NCBI RefSeq assembly: GCF_017471675.1
Contig: NZ_JAFUSK010000071.1
Coordinates: forward strand, 1-47,022
DNA from: Pseudobutyrivibrio sp.
GTDB lineage: Bacteria > Bacillota > Clostridia > Lachnospirales > Lachnospiraceae
Reading direction: 5' to 3'
DNA length: 47,022 bases
Part shown: positions 25,883-33,908 of the stretch, piece after piece
Position numbering within the stretch: the first letter of the stretch is position 1
Layout: the number at the start of each line of letters is the position of its first letter
The notes under the pieces: model-generated
Told to the model about the DNA's origin: nothing
Databases searched by the model: none
The model's input: the letters and a program-made list of their open reading frames with translations, nothing else
Translations under genes and position numbers: made by a program

Positions 25883-26539
25883 TTACTCACCAAATACGGC
25901 GATGTAGTCCTTCTGGAACTTTTCGATGCCGGCTGTTGTAAGTGGATGAACAGCCATCTGCTCGATTACCTTGTATGGTACAGTTGCAATATCAGCACCT
26001 GCAAGTGCGCAATCATGTACGTGAATAGGATTGCGGATAGATGCAGCAATGATTTCTGTCTCGTAGCCGTAGATGTCGAAGATTTCAGCGATGTCTCGGA
26101 TAAGCTCGATACCTGGCTGGTTGATGTCATCAAGACGTCCAAGGAATGGTGAAACATATGTTGCACCTGCGTTTGCAGCAAGGATAGCCTGGTTTGCTGT
26201 AAAAATAAGTGTTACGTTTGTCTTGATTCCCTCAGCTGAAAGAACCTTAACAGCCTTAAGACCTTCAAGAGTCATAGGAATCTTTACGATCATGTTTGGA
26301 TGAAGAGCTGCGATTTCACGGCCTTCCTTAATCATGCCCTCTGCATCAACTGTTGTAGCCTTAACCTCACCTGAAATAGGGCCATCTACGATAGAAGCGA
26401 TTTCCTTAAGGATTTCTTCCTGGCTACGTCCACCCTCTTTTGCGATAAGAGATGGGTTTGTTGTAACACCACAGATAACTCCTAAATCATTTGCTTTTCT
26501 AATGTCCTCAATTTTTCCAGTATCAACGAATAATTTCAT
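25883..26539 (-). CDS. Short transaldolase / fructose-6-phosphate aldolase-like protein
   Basis: About 218 residues of the compact transaldolase subfamily. [20 protein letters not shown] opens the protein, followed by [15 protein letters not shown]. The Schiff-base lysine is in [16 protein letters not shown] (about 85). ATG 26539 is chosen because AAGGAG precedes it by six bases; that site lies inside a longer open frame. In this operon it should act as transaldolase, recycling pentose phosphates made from arabinose. Whether it is a true transaldolase or an FSA-type aldolase cannot be settled here. Confidence 0.88.
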   Translation of the reverse strand: MKLFVDTGKIEDIRKANDLGVICGVTTNPSLIAKEGGRSQEEILKEIASIVDGPISGEVKATTVDAEGMIKEGREIAALHPNMIVKIPMTLEGLKAVKVLSAEGIKTNVTLIFTANQAILAANAGATYVSPFLGRLDDINQPGIELIRDIAEIFDIYGYETEIIAASIRNPIHVHDCALAGADIATVPYKVIEQMAVHPLTTAGIEKFQKDYIAVFGE

Positions 26540-26701
26540 TTTTTCTCCTTCTTTCTTTGGCCATGCCAATACATTAATTCTCATGAAAGCACTATTGCTT
26601 CATACTAATTAAAGTTTAATTGTTTTGCTTTATGCCTTCAATCAAATTAATGACTTTGTTATGGCACAATTTTTACATCCATAACTCATGCGACCAACAA
26701 A

Positions 26702-28201
26702 TTATTTTCCGTATACAAGATTTCCAAGTGCAAGCTCACGCTTGAAGTCACGAATCTTTGTATCCTTGTCGATGTATACAGCTTCGATACCCATAGCCGC
26801 TGCCCAGTCACCCATCTGCTCTGCAGTAAGGTCATAAGAGAATGCTGTATGATGTGCACCACCTGCAAGGAGCCATGCCTCTGTTCCTGTGTAGAAATCT
26901 GGCTGTGGTGTCCAGAAGTTGATTGCTGTAGGAAGCTTTGGAAGTGGCTTTTCTACCTTCTTGCAATCTACATCCTGAATGATGAGACGGAATCTGTCGC
27001 CAAGGTCGATAAGTGATGTAGCAATACCCTTACCTTCCTTAGACTGGAATACAAGACGAGCTGGATCTTCTCTATCGCCCATTGAAAGTGGCTGAACCTT
27101 AATCTGTGGCTTGCCAGCTGCAAGTGAAGGACAAACCTCAAGCATGTGAGCCTGGATGATACCTTCCTTACCCTTTACAAGGTTGTATGTGTAATCCTCA
27201 AGCATTGATGTACCCTTAGCATCCTTGATGCCTGTTGTCATAATCTTCATGAGGCGAACCATAGCTGCAACCTTCCAGTCACCTTCTGCGCCAAAGCCAT
27301 AGCCCTTTTCCATTAATCTCTGGATTGCAAGACCTGGAAGCTGCTTAAGTGAACCAAGGTCACCAAAGTGTGTAACGATTGCCTGATAGTTCTTCTCCTC
27401 TAAGAATCTCTCGAAACCAAGTTCAATCTGTGCCTGAACTGCAACATGCTTCTTGAACTCTTCTGGGTCTCTACCCTCAAGGCAGATATCATATTTATCA
27501 TAGTACTCATCAACAAGTACATTTACATCTGACTGAGATACAGCATCAACAGCCTTTGCGATTTCGTTTACTGGGTAAGCATCTACTTCCCAACCGAACT
27601 TAAGCTGAGCCTCTACCTTATCACCTTCTGTAACTGCAACATTTCTCATGTTGTCAGCTACACGCATTACACGAATGTGGCTAGATTCTACAACACCTAC
27701 TGCCGTACGCATCCAAGATGCAAGCTTCTCCTGAACCTCAGCATCCTGCCAGAAGCCTACGATTGTCTTTCTCTCGATACCCATTCTTGAAAGGATGTGA
27801 GCGTACTCTCTATCGCCATGTGCTGCCTGGTTCTCATTCATGAAATCCATGTCCATTGTCTCGTATGGGATTTCACGGTTGTACTGTGTGTGAAGATGGC
27901 AAAGTGGCTTTCTATACTCCTGATGTCCTAAAATCCATGACTTTGCTGGTGAGAATGTGTGCATCCATGTGATTACACCAGCACATGTTGGATCATTGTT
28001 TGCCTCGTTAAATGTACGCCTGATTACTTCGTTTGTAATCATTGTAGGCTTCCATACAACTTCGAAAGGAAGACGTCCTGACTTGTTTAAGCATTCAACG
28101 ATTTCCTTTGAGTGTGCTGCAACGTGCTCTAAGCACTCGTCACCGTACAGGTCCTGAGAACCAGTACAGAACCAAAACTTGTAATTAAGCTGTGTTTTCA
28201 T
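26702..28201 (-). CDS. araA: L-arabinose isomerase
   Basis: A 499-residue enzyme, matching E. coli AraA (500). It begins YKFWFCTGSQDLYGDECLEHV. Metal and catalytic residues are in GFGAEGDWKVAAMVRL (Glu), SMLEDYTYN (Glu), AHMLEVCPSL (His) and AGGAHHTAFSYD (His). It converts L-arabinose to L-ribulose. ATG 28201 follows GGAGGG; a longer frame extends upstream but runs through the terminator-like hairpin and is not used. It is the first catabolic gene of the minus-strand operon araA - transaldolase - kinase - araD. Confidence 0.97.
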   Translation of the reverse strand: MKTQLNYKFWFCTGSQDLYGDECLEHVAAHSKEIVECLNKSGRLPFEVVWKPTMITNEVIRRTFNEANNDPTCAGVITWMHTFSPAKSWILGHQEYRKPLCHLHTQYNREIPYETMDMDFMNENQAAHGDREYAHILSRMGIERKTIVGFWQDAEVQEKLASWMRTAVGVVESSHIRVMRVADNMRNVAVTEGDKVEAQLKFGWEVDAYPVNEIAKAVDAVSQSDVNVLVDEYYDKYDICLEGRDPEEFKKHVAVQAQIELGFERFLEEKNYQAIVTHFGDLGSLKQLPGLAIQRLMEKGYGFGAEGDWKVAAMVRLMKIMTTGIKDAKGTSMLEDYTYNLVKGKEGIIQAHMLEVCPSLAAGKPQIKVQPLSMGDREDPARLVFQSKEGKGIATSLIDLGDRFRLIIQDVDCKKVEKPLPKLPTAINFWTPQPDFYTGTEAWLLAGGAHHTAFSYDLTAEQMGDWAAAMGIEAVYIDKDTKIRDFKRELALGNLVYGK

Positions 28202-28235
28202 AATGTTATTACCCTCCGTTTGTGTTTTAGTACCT

Positions 28236-28279
28236 AAAAAAAGAATACAACTTGTCTGCAAGCGCAAACAAGTTGTATT
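28236..28279 (-). terminator. Strong terminator-like hairpin in front of araA
   Basis: AATACAACTTGT (28244-28255) pairs perfectly over 12 bp with ACAAGTTGTATT (28268-28279), and seven T residues follow on the minus strand. It would end the AraC-type regulator's transcript, yet only 34 bases separate it from the araA start. Either araA is transcribed from upstream through it, or the hairpin overlaps an araA promoter (TTGTTT, 16 bp, TGTATT on the minus strand) and acts as an operator. Confidence 0.75.
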
Positions 28280-28320
28280 TTTCAATAATATTTCTTTAAT
28301 TTTCAGTGGTTTTAAGCGTG

Positions 28321-28349
28321 TGTACAAGTGGATTTTGCCATGTACAAGT
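28321..28349 (-). promoter_or_regulatory. Direct-repeat site for the AraC-type regulator
   Basis: TGTACAAGT occurs at 28321-28329 and 28341-28349, exactly 20 bp apart (about two helical turns), directly behind the regulator gene and upstream of araA. Direct repeats with this spacing are the usual AraC-family binding pattern. The assignment is inferred. Confidence 0.6.
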
Positions 28350-28358
28350 TTTATATCT

Positions 28359-29243
28359 TTACCTAATCATAGTCTTCTGTTCTGTGCTCCAATACATGTT
28401 TTTAAACTCTGTAGGTGTACAACCTTTTTGAAGCTTAAACATCCTTATAAACGAAGATATGGACATAAATCCACAGCTAAGAGCCACATCAGTTACAGAA
28501 TTACCAGGCTCAACCAAAAGCTCCTGAGCCCTGGCGATTCTCTTTTGGTTGACATATTTATAGAAGCTTACACCTGTAAACTGCTTGAACAAACGCTCAA
28601 AGTAAAATTTGCTGAAGCCGCTTTTATCTGCCACCTCATCCAGCTTTAAATCCTCAGTACAGTGTGCATTGATATAGTCACAAATCTCCAAGAATTTGCT
28701 TGCATAGTCCTCTCTTGAAATGGTACCATAATCGATTTCTTTGATATTAGGTGGGGTAAAGTTTTGTCCTATTAACACAAGCATTTTTAAAAACTTACTA
28801 TATATATCCACCTCAGAATAAGAAGTTCCATGCAAATACTCTTCTCTGATTTCCTCTAAATATTCCACTAGCTTCCCGTGGATTGTAGGATATTCCTCAG
28901 GAGTAAAAATTGCATAAGGGGATAGATTCGAAATCAGCATTTCCACTTCCTTCATATATCGTAAATACGTAGTGTTAGGTTGAAATATAATCCTTCGCCC
29001 TGTCTTAGGAGCACTGATTCCATGGATACAGCCTGGGCAGATAATACATATATCCTGCTCCCTAAGCTCCACTGTTGTGTTGGAAAAGTGCAAAATGTAG
29101 CCATTTTTAACAGGCATGACTATTTCTAATGCCGGATGCCAGTGCATAGGATAATCCTCGTATTGGATATTATCGTATAGCTTAAGGCTTGTACTTTTCT
29201 TGTAATTTACGGTTTCAAAAATACCATCAAGTGTTTCAATCAT
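28359..29243 (-). CDS. AraC-family transcriptional regulator of the arabinose genes
   Basis: A 294-residue regulator. An N-terminal cupin (about 20-110) shows YPMHWHPALEIVMPVKNGY. The C-terminal double helix-turn-helix (about 190-290) contains LKLDEVADKSGFSKFYFERLFKQ and SVTDVALSCGFMSISSFIRMF. It should bind arabinose or a related sugar and activate araA and the divergent ABC importer. It differs from AraR (GntR-LacI) regulators seen in many other Firmicutes. The ribosome site is weak (AGGGA). Confidence 0.88.
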   Translation of the reverse strand: MIETLDGIFETVNYKKSTSLKLYDNIQYEDYPMHWHPALEIVMPVKNGYILHFSNTTVELREQDICIICPGCIHGISAPKTGRRIIFQPNTTYLRYMKEVEMLISNLSPYAIFTPEEYPTIHGKLVEYLEEIREEYLHGTSYSEVDIYSKFLKMLVLIGQNFTPPNIKEIDYGTISREDYASKFLEICDYINAHCTEDLKLDEVADKSGFSKFYFERLFKQFTGVSFYKYVNQKRIARAQELLVEPGNSVTDVALSCGFMSISSFIRMFKLQKGCTPTEFKNMYWSTEQKTMIR

Positions 29244-29565
29244 AACATTTCCCTATATGTGTACGTAAATTTTATGTTCTTAAATCTTGCTTTCAATTGT
29301 TGCTCTAATTGCTAAAAATTGCAAGACTAAATTCCTACTTTTAACTATTCGTTGCATAAATTTTGTGAATTATCACCTATTTCGTAAGTTTATTTTAGGA
29401 TATGGTATACAACGTGCTGATTTTTCAAGTCCAAATAGTAGCAAGAATTAATAATCAATTAACAATAATTCAAATGAATGCCCCCTATTCCTATGCTACA
29501 TTTAATCCAACAAGAAAAATGATGGATTGGGGTTCATCAAATCTAGTAAAAAAAGGAGAACGGGA
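29244..29565 (+). promoter_or_regulatory. Divergent control region between the AraC-type gene and the ABC importer
   Basis: AT-rich, no open frame of note. TGTGTACGTAAATTTTAT (29257-29274) shares the TGTAC core with the sites at 28321-28349. A -10-like GGTATACAA (29405-29413) may serve the importer, but no convincing -35 box was found. The binding-protein SD (AGGAGA) is at 29554. Confidence 0.4.
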
Positions 29566-30855
29566 ATGAAAAAAAAGTTTTTAGCAACACTATTATCAAC
29601 AATCATGGCTGCATCACTTTTAACAGGATGTGGCGGCGCTAGTGGCTCTTCTGATTCAGCGTCTTCTGGGGGCGACGGTGTACAGGAAATCACCTGGATG
29701 TTCTGGGATGATTTGGATGCTACACAAGATCTTATCTCTCTTGGTTACAAGGACACAATCGAGAGATTTAACAAAGATTACGAGGGCAAATATCACGTAA
29801 CACCAATTACAACAAATCTTGAAGAATACTATGATAAGTTAAATGCACTTGTTGCTGCAGGCGAGACACCTGATGTGTTTATCGTCAGCCCAGGTCCACA
29901 GCTTACAGATTATGTAGCACCTGGTATTGCTGCTCCACTTGATGATTATCTTGCACAGGATGGATGGAAGGATACATTCACAAGTGACGCTGTATTCACA
30001 CAGCAGACATATGATGGAAAGATTTACGCAATACCTCTTAACACAGCTGCTGCTTGCTGCTTCTATAACACAAAGATGTTTGAGGATGCAGGTGCTAAGG
30101 TTCCTACAAACTGGGATGAAATGCTTGACGCCTGCGATAAGCTTGAAAAAGCTGGTTACACACCAATCACAATCTCTGCTGGTACAGCATGGTGCCTTTC
30201 AATGGTAGCTGGTTACCTTTGCGAAGCTGAAGGTGTAGACCTTGCTAAGCTTGCAGATGGAAGTGCTTCTTGGGAAGATGGAAAGCTTGAATCTGCTGCA
30301 ACAAAGCTTCTTGACCTTTCAAAATACTTCCAGGAAACAGCTGCTGGTGATACAAACGATGTAGCAACAGCAAACTTCTACAACGAAGAAGCTGCTATCC
30401 TTATCCAGGGTTCATGGGCAATTGGTCAGATCAACGGTGAAAACCCAGATTTCGAAGCAAACTGTGGTGTATTCCAGTTCCCAGGCGTAGATAGACTTAT
30501 TGCAAAGTCTGATTCACTTTGCATGAGCTCTTCAACAAAGTCTCCTGAGGCTTGCGCAGCATTTATGAAGTATTTCACAGACGACACAGCTCAGAAGTAC
30601 ACAGCTGAGGTTGGTGGAAAGATTCCTGTAACAAAGGTTGAGTACGATGCTTCAAAGGCTCCTGCACAGCTTGCATACGTAATGGATATTTTTGAAAATG
30701 CAAAGGGTACATTCGGCTTCTACAATGAGTCAATGCCTACAACAGAGACAGGTGCTCACTTCGATGACACAATGGTTTCTGTATTCCTTGGTGACATGAC
30801 ACCAGCGGATGCCGCTAAGGACATGGAAGAATATTATAACGCAAACTGCAGATAA
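29566..30855 (+). CDS. Sugar-binding lipoprotein of an ABC importer (arabinose module)
   Basis: A 429-residue extracellular solute-binding protein (MalE-like family). The signal peptide KKKFLATLLSTIMAASLLTG is followed by a lipobox Cys (22) and a Gly/Ser-rich linker. The mature domain starts EITWMFWDDLDATQ. ATG 29566 is preferred because it follows AAAAGGAG; an upstream ATG at 29527 would add an atypical charged extension. Its position between AraC/araA and GH43 suggests arabinose-containing oligosaccharides as ligand (inference). Confidence 0.9.
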   Translation: MKKKFLATLLSTIMAASLLTGCGGASGSSDSASSGGDGVQEITWMFWDDLDATQDLISLGYKDTIERFNKDYEGKYHVTPITTNLEEYYDKLNALVAAGETPDVFIVSPGPQLTDYVAPGIAAPLDDYLAQDGWKDTFTSDAVFTQQTYDGKIYAIPLNTAAACCFYNTKMFEDAGAKVPTNWDEMLDACDKLEKAGYTPITISAGTAWCLSMVAGYLCEAEGVDLAKLADGSASWEDGKLESAATKLLDLSKYFQETAAGDTNDVATANFYNEEAAILIQGSWAIGQINGENPDFEANCGVFQFPGVDRLIAKSDSLCMSSSTKSPEACAAFMKYFTDDTAQKYTAEVGGKIPVTKVEYDASKAPAQLAYVMDIFENAKGTFGFYNESMPTTETGAHFDDTMVSVFLGDMTPADAAKDMEEYYNANCR

Positions 30856-30886
30856 CATTCTTTTTCTTCATACCTTTATTTTTCAT

Positions 30887-30909
30887 GGGGCGCAAATTCC
30901 ATGCGCCCC
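30887..30909 (+). terminator. Hairpin between binding protein and permease genes
   Basis: GGGGCGCA (30887-30894) pairs with TGCGCCCC (30902-30909) around seven bases, followed by TATTCTTTTA. Such intra-operon hairpins often stabilise or partly terminate the mRNA so that the binding protein is made in excess. Confidence 0.7.
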
Positions 30910-30945
30910 TATTCTTTTATCAACACACGTTAAGGAAGTAAGCTT

Positions 30946-31830
30946 ATGGACAAATTATTGAGAAACAAAAAGGCTATTGTCATTTTTATGGCACCAGCAC
31001 TTATACTATTTACTTTTATTTTATTTATTCCAATTTGTCAGTCTGTATATTACTCTTTCTGTGATTACAACGCGCTGACACCAGCAAAGTTTGTTGGATT
31101 AAAGAACTATCAGGGATTACTTGCAGATAAGACTCTTAAGATTGCACTTAAAAACTCAGTGTTCTTTCTCATTTATTCCTGCGTAACTCAGCTTATTATG
31201 GGTCTATTCCTTGCAGCACTTCTTACCAATATAGATAAAGGAAGAAACCTTTTTAAAAATATTATCTACCTGCCATGTGTACTTTCATCTGCTTCACTTG
31301 GTTTGTTATGGATGTTCATATTCAGCCCTAAGCTTGGTATTAACCAGCTGTTACAAAAGTTAGGAATGGAAGGACCACTTTGGCTTATGGATACTAAAGG
31401 ATTTATCATCCTTCCAATGTGGGTTATCGCATTCGTTTCATTATGGCAATATGTAGGTCAATCTATGATGCTTTACATGGCTCAGATTTCAGGTATCAGC
31501 AAATCTCTTTACGAAGCCAGCTACATAGATGGGTGTAGCAAGGCAATGAGTTTTAGATACATTACTCTTCCACTGGTTAGACCTATGGTTGCAACAGCAA
31601 TGTCACTTAACGCCATCGGTTCGCTTAAATTCTTCGATATGATTTTCAACATGACCGAAGGTGGTCCAAACCACAAGACAGAGGTTCTTGCCACTCACCT
31701 TTATCAGCAGGGCTTCAAGTACTTCAAATACGGCTATGCCAGTGCCATCGGCGTACTGCTATTGGTACTGTGCCTCCTCGTAACATTGTTCATTAACAAG
31801 GTAGTTAAGACAGAGGCATATGAAATGTAG
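30946..31830 (+). CDS. Sugar ABC transporter permease, MalF/UgpA type
   Basis: A 294-residue protein with six membrane segments, the first KAIVIFMAPALILFTFILFIP. The ATPase-coupling loop is LYEASYIDGCSKAMSFRY (about 185). It forms the channel with the next permease. It starts behind AAGGAAG. No ATPase gene lies nearby, so a shared ATPase is expected. Confidence 0.92.
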   Translation: MDKLLRNKKAIVIFMAPALILFTFILFIPICQSVYYSFCDYNALTPAKFVGLKNYQGLLADKTLKIALKNSVFFLIYSCVTQLIMGLFLAALLTNIDKGRNLFKNIIYLPCVLSSASLGLLWMFIFSPKLGINQLLQKLGMEGPLWLMDTKGFIILPMWVIAFVSLWQYVGQSMMLYMAQISGISKSLYEASYIDGCSKAMSFRYITLPLVRPMVATAMSLNAIGSLKFFDMIFNMTEGGPNHKTEVLATHLYQQGFKYFKYGYASAIGVLLLVLCLLVTLFINKVVKTEAYEM

Positions 31831-31842
31831 GAGGTCGTGAAA

Positions 31843-32670
31843 ATGAAAAAAATATCTATTTGGAAAATAATAATTTATATTTTTTTGGTGCTGATGGCAG
31901 TGCTTTATCTGGCACCACTACTTTGGACATTTAATGTGGCCTTCAAGACAAACAAGGAGATTTTCACTGCTCCATTTGCCTTGCCACAGAATCCAACCTT
32001 TGAAAACTTCACATTTGCATGGACAGCTGGTAAGCTAGGCATAGCAACACTTAATTCATTTATTGTGTGCGTTATAACACTTTTCTTTAGCATGATTATC
32101 GGTTCCATGGCAGCCTTCGGCATCGCTAGATTACGCTGGAAGTTTTCACATGCAGCACTTGTTTATTTCCTTACTGGAATGATGATTCCTGTGCACTGCG
32201 TTTTGATTCCACTTTTCACACGCTTCGCAAAGATAGGACTTTCAAACAGCCTTACAGGTTTGATTCTTCCTTACCTTACATTCTCTCTTCCAATCACCAT
32301 TTTTATTATGGTAGGATTCTTCGAGGGAATGCCAAACGAACTGATTGAAAGTGCCTGCATCGACGGTGCCAGCATTTATCAGATTTTCTTTAAAGTATGT
32401 CTGCCACTTGGCAAGACAGGACTTTTCGTTACAGGACTTATGACCTTCGTAGGTAACTGGAACGAGTTATTACTTGCAATGGTATTTATATCCGACGATA
32501 TGAAGAAAACACTTCCTGTTTCTCTTTCAAAATTCGTTGGACCTTATAATACAAACTACTCACAGATGTTTGCAGCCATCATCATCGCAATCATACCAAC
32601 AATCGTAGTATACTGCGCTTTCTCTAATCAGATTGTAGATGGACTAACTGCAGGTGCTGTTAAGGGATAA
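31843..32670 (+). CDS. Sugar ABC transporter permease, MalG/UgpE type
   Basis: About 275 residues with six membrane segments; the coupling loop is LIESACIDGASIYQIFFKV (about 170). ATG 31843 lies eight bases behind AGGAGG (31829-31834), better placed than the in-frame GTG at 31837, which would be too close. It ends DGLTAGAVKG, typical of the family. It is cotranscribed with the MalF-type permease. Confidence 0.92.
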   Translation: MKKISIWKIIIYIFLVLMAVLYLAPLLWTFNVAFKTNKEIFTAPFALPQNPTFENFTFAWTAGKLGIATLNSFIVCVITLFFSMIIGSMAAFGIARLRWKFSHAALVYFLTGMMIPVHCVLIPLFTRFAKIGLSNSLTGLILPYLTFSLPITIFIMVGFFEGMPNELIESACIDGASIYQIFFKVCLPLGKTGLFVTGLMTFVGNWNELLLAMVFISDDMKKTLPVSLSKFVGPYNTNYSQMFAAIIIAIIPTIVVYCAFSNQIVDGLTAGAVKG

Positions 32671-32756
32671 GGAATAAGAAGGGGCCCAGCTTGCTGGGAA
32701 GATTTCTTATTCCCACAGCGCACCCACTTTGCCGAAGGCAATTATAATGGTGCGCT
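32671..32756 (+). other. Pair of strong hairpins between permease and GH43 genes
   Basis: GGAATAAGAA pairs with TTCTTATTCC (32671-32713) with an inner CCCAGC/GCTGGG stem. AGCGCACC pairs with GGTGCGCT (32717-32756) with an inner TTGCC/GGCAA stem. No T-run follows, so they are more likely RNA stabilisers or small inserted palindromes than terminators. Confidence 0.65.
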
Positions 32757-32809
32757 TTCCCGCTAGCCTTAAAGTGAGTAAATTATTATTAACAGGAGAT
32801 TTCAAAAAC

Positions 32810-33784
32810 ATGAAAGCACAAAACAAACCCCTAATCACTGAACTTTTTACAGCAGACCCATCTGCTCACGTGTACGAGGACAAGATTTACATCTATCCTT
32901 CACACGACATCCCTCACAACGGTGAGGACAATGACAACGGTGATGAATACCAGATGGAGGATTATCATATCTTCTCAATGGATGAAAACAGCGACGAGGT
33001 TACAGACCACGGCATGGTATTACATCAGGATGATGTGCCATGGGTTAGCACACAGATGTGGGCTCCAGACTGTGTCTTCAAAAACGACACATACCACTTA
33101 GTATTCCCAGCAAGAGACAAAGATGGAATCTTCAGACTAGGTATCGCTGATGGCAAAAAGCCATACGGACCATTTACTCCAAGACCTGACTACATCAAGG
33201 GAAGCTTCAGTATTGACCCTTGCTCTTTCATCGATGATGACGGACAGGTTTACATCTACTTCGGTGGACTTTGGGGCGGTCAGCTTGAAAAGTACCGCAC
33301 AGGCACATTTGATCCAAACGGCACAGAGCCAGCTAAGAATGAGCACGCTGTATGGCCAAAGGTTGCTCCTATGAAGGATGACATGTCAGAATTTGCTAAG
33401 GCTCCTTCAGATGTTGTAATCCTTGATGAAAATGGAAATGAACTTCTTGCTGGCGATGAAGACAGAAGATACTTTGAAGATCCATGGATGCACAAGCATA
33501 ATGGCAAGTACTACTTCTCTTACTCTACTGGTACTACACACTATATCGTATATGCGATATCAGATAGTCCTTACGGACCATTTACATACCAGGGCCGCAT
33601 CCTTGAGCCAGTACTTGGTTGGACAACACACCACTCTATCGTGGAATATCATGGCAAGACATATTTGTTCTATCATGATTGTGAGATTTCAGGCGGCATC
33701 AACCATCGACGTAATGTGAAGTACTGTGAGCTTGAGTACAATGCTGATGGTACTATTAAGACTATAACACCGGAGTATAAATAA
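32810..33784 (+). CDS. Cytoplasmic GH43 glycosidase (arabinofuranosidase/xylosidase type)
   Basis: About 324 residues forming a single five-bladed beta-propeller. Expected catalytic residues: Asp in FTADPSAHVYEDKIYIYPSHD (about 13), Asp in SIDPCSFIDDDGQVYIY (about 130) and Glu in YFEDPWMHKHNGKYY (about 220); GWTTHHSIVEYHGKTYLFYHD is a typical late motif. There is no signal peptide. Its place behind an importer and beside the arabinose genes suggests it removes arabinose or xylose from imported oligosaccharides. ATG 32810 is preceded by AGGAG at 11 bases; a longer frame starting at 32729 runs through the hairpin region and is rejected. Confidence 0.88.
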   Translation: MKAQNKPLITELFTADPSAHVYEDKIYIYPSHDIPHNGEDNDNGDEYQMEDYHIFSMDENSDEVTDHGMVLHQDDVPWVSTQMWAPDCVFKNDTYHLVFPARDKDGIFRLGIADGKKPYGPFTPRPDYIKGSFSIDPCSFIDDDGQVYIYFGGLWGGQLEKYRTGTFDPNGTEPAKNEHAVWPKVAPMKDDMSEFAKAPSDVVILDENGNELLAGDEDRRYFEDPWMHKHNGKYYFSYSTGTTHYIVYAISDSPYGPFTYQGRILEPVLGWTTHHSIVEYHGKTYLFYHDCEISGGINHRRNVKYCELEYNADGTIKTITPEYK

Positions 33785-33908
33785 AAAGGCTTCCCCCTTT
33801 TAAGGGAGAAGCTGTCACCGCAGGTGACTGATGAGGGTCACCTTTATAAAACCCTCATCCGTCTGCTGCGCAGCCACCTTCCCCCTTAAAAAGGGGGAAG
33901 GCTTTTTT
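33785..33908. terminator. Double palindromic repeat acting as a bidirectional terminator
   Basis: Two inverted copies of a CCCTCATC...GGGGGAAG repeat unit face each other. Each has its own hairpin (CTTCCCCCTTTTAAGGGAGAAG; CTTCCCCCTTAAAAAGGGGGAAG), and both arms together can form one long stem. T-runs occur at the outer ends. It separates the convergent GH43 gene and the repeat-protein gene and is related to 3221-3276. Confidence 0.8.

Noticed and set aside
26540-26701. A separate small gene between araA and the transaldolase
   Set aside because: The 162-bp gap holds only AT-rich sequence and a short upstream extension of the transaldolase frame without its own ribosome site.
28203-28649. A 148-codon plus-strand frame over the araA leader and AraC gene
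   Set aside because: Antisense to the AraC gene and spanning the hairpin and operator sites; no ribosome site.
29244-29565. Riboswitch in the leader of the arabinose importer
   Set aside because: No known aptamer pattern or terminator/antiterminator pair could be drawn; the region looks like an ordinary AT-rich divergent promoter.
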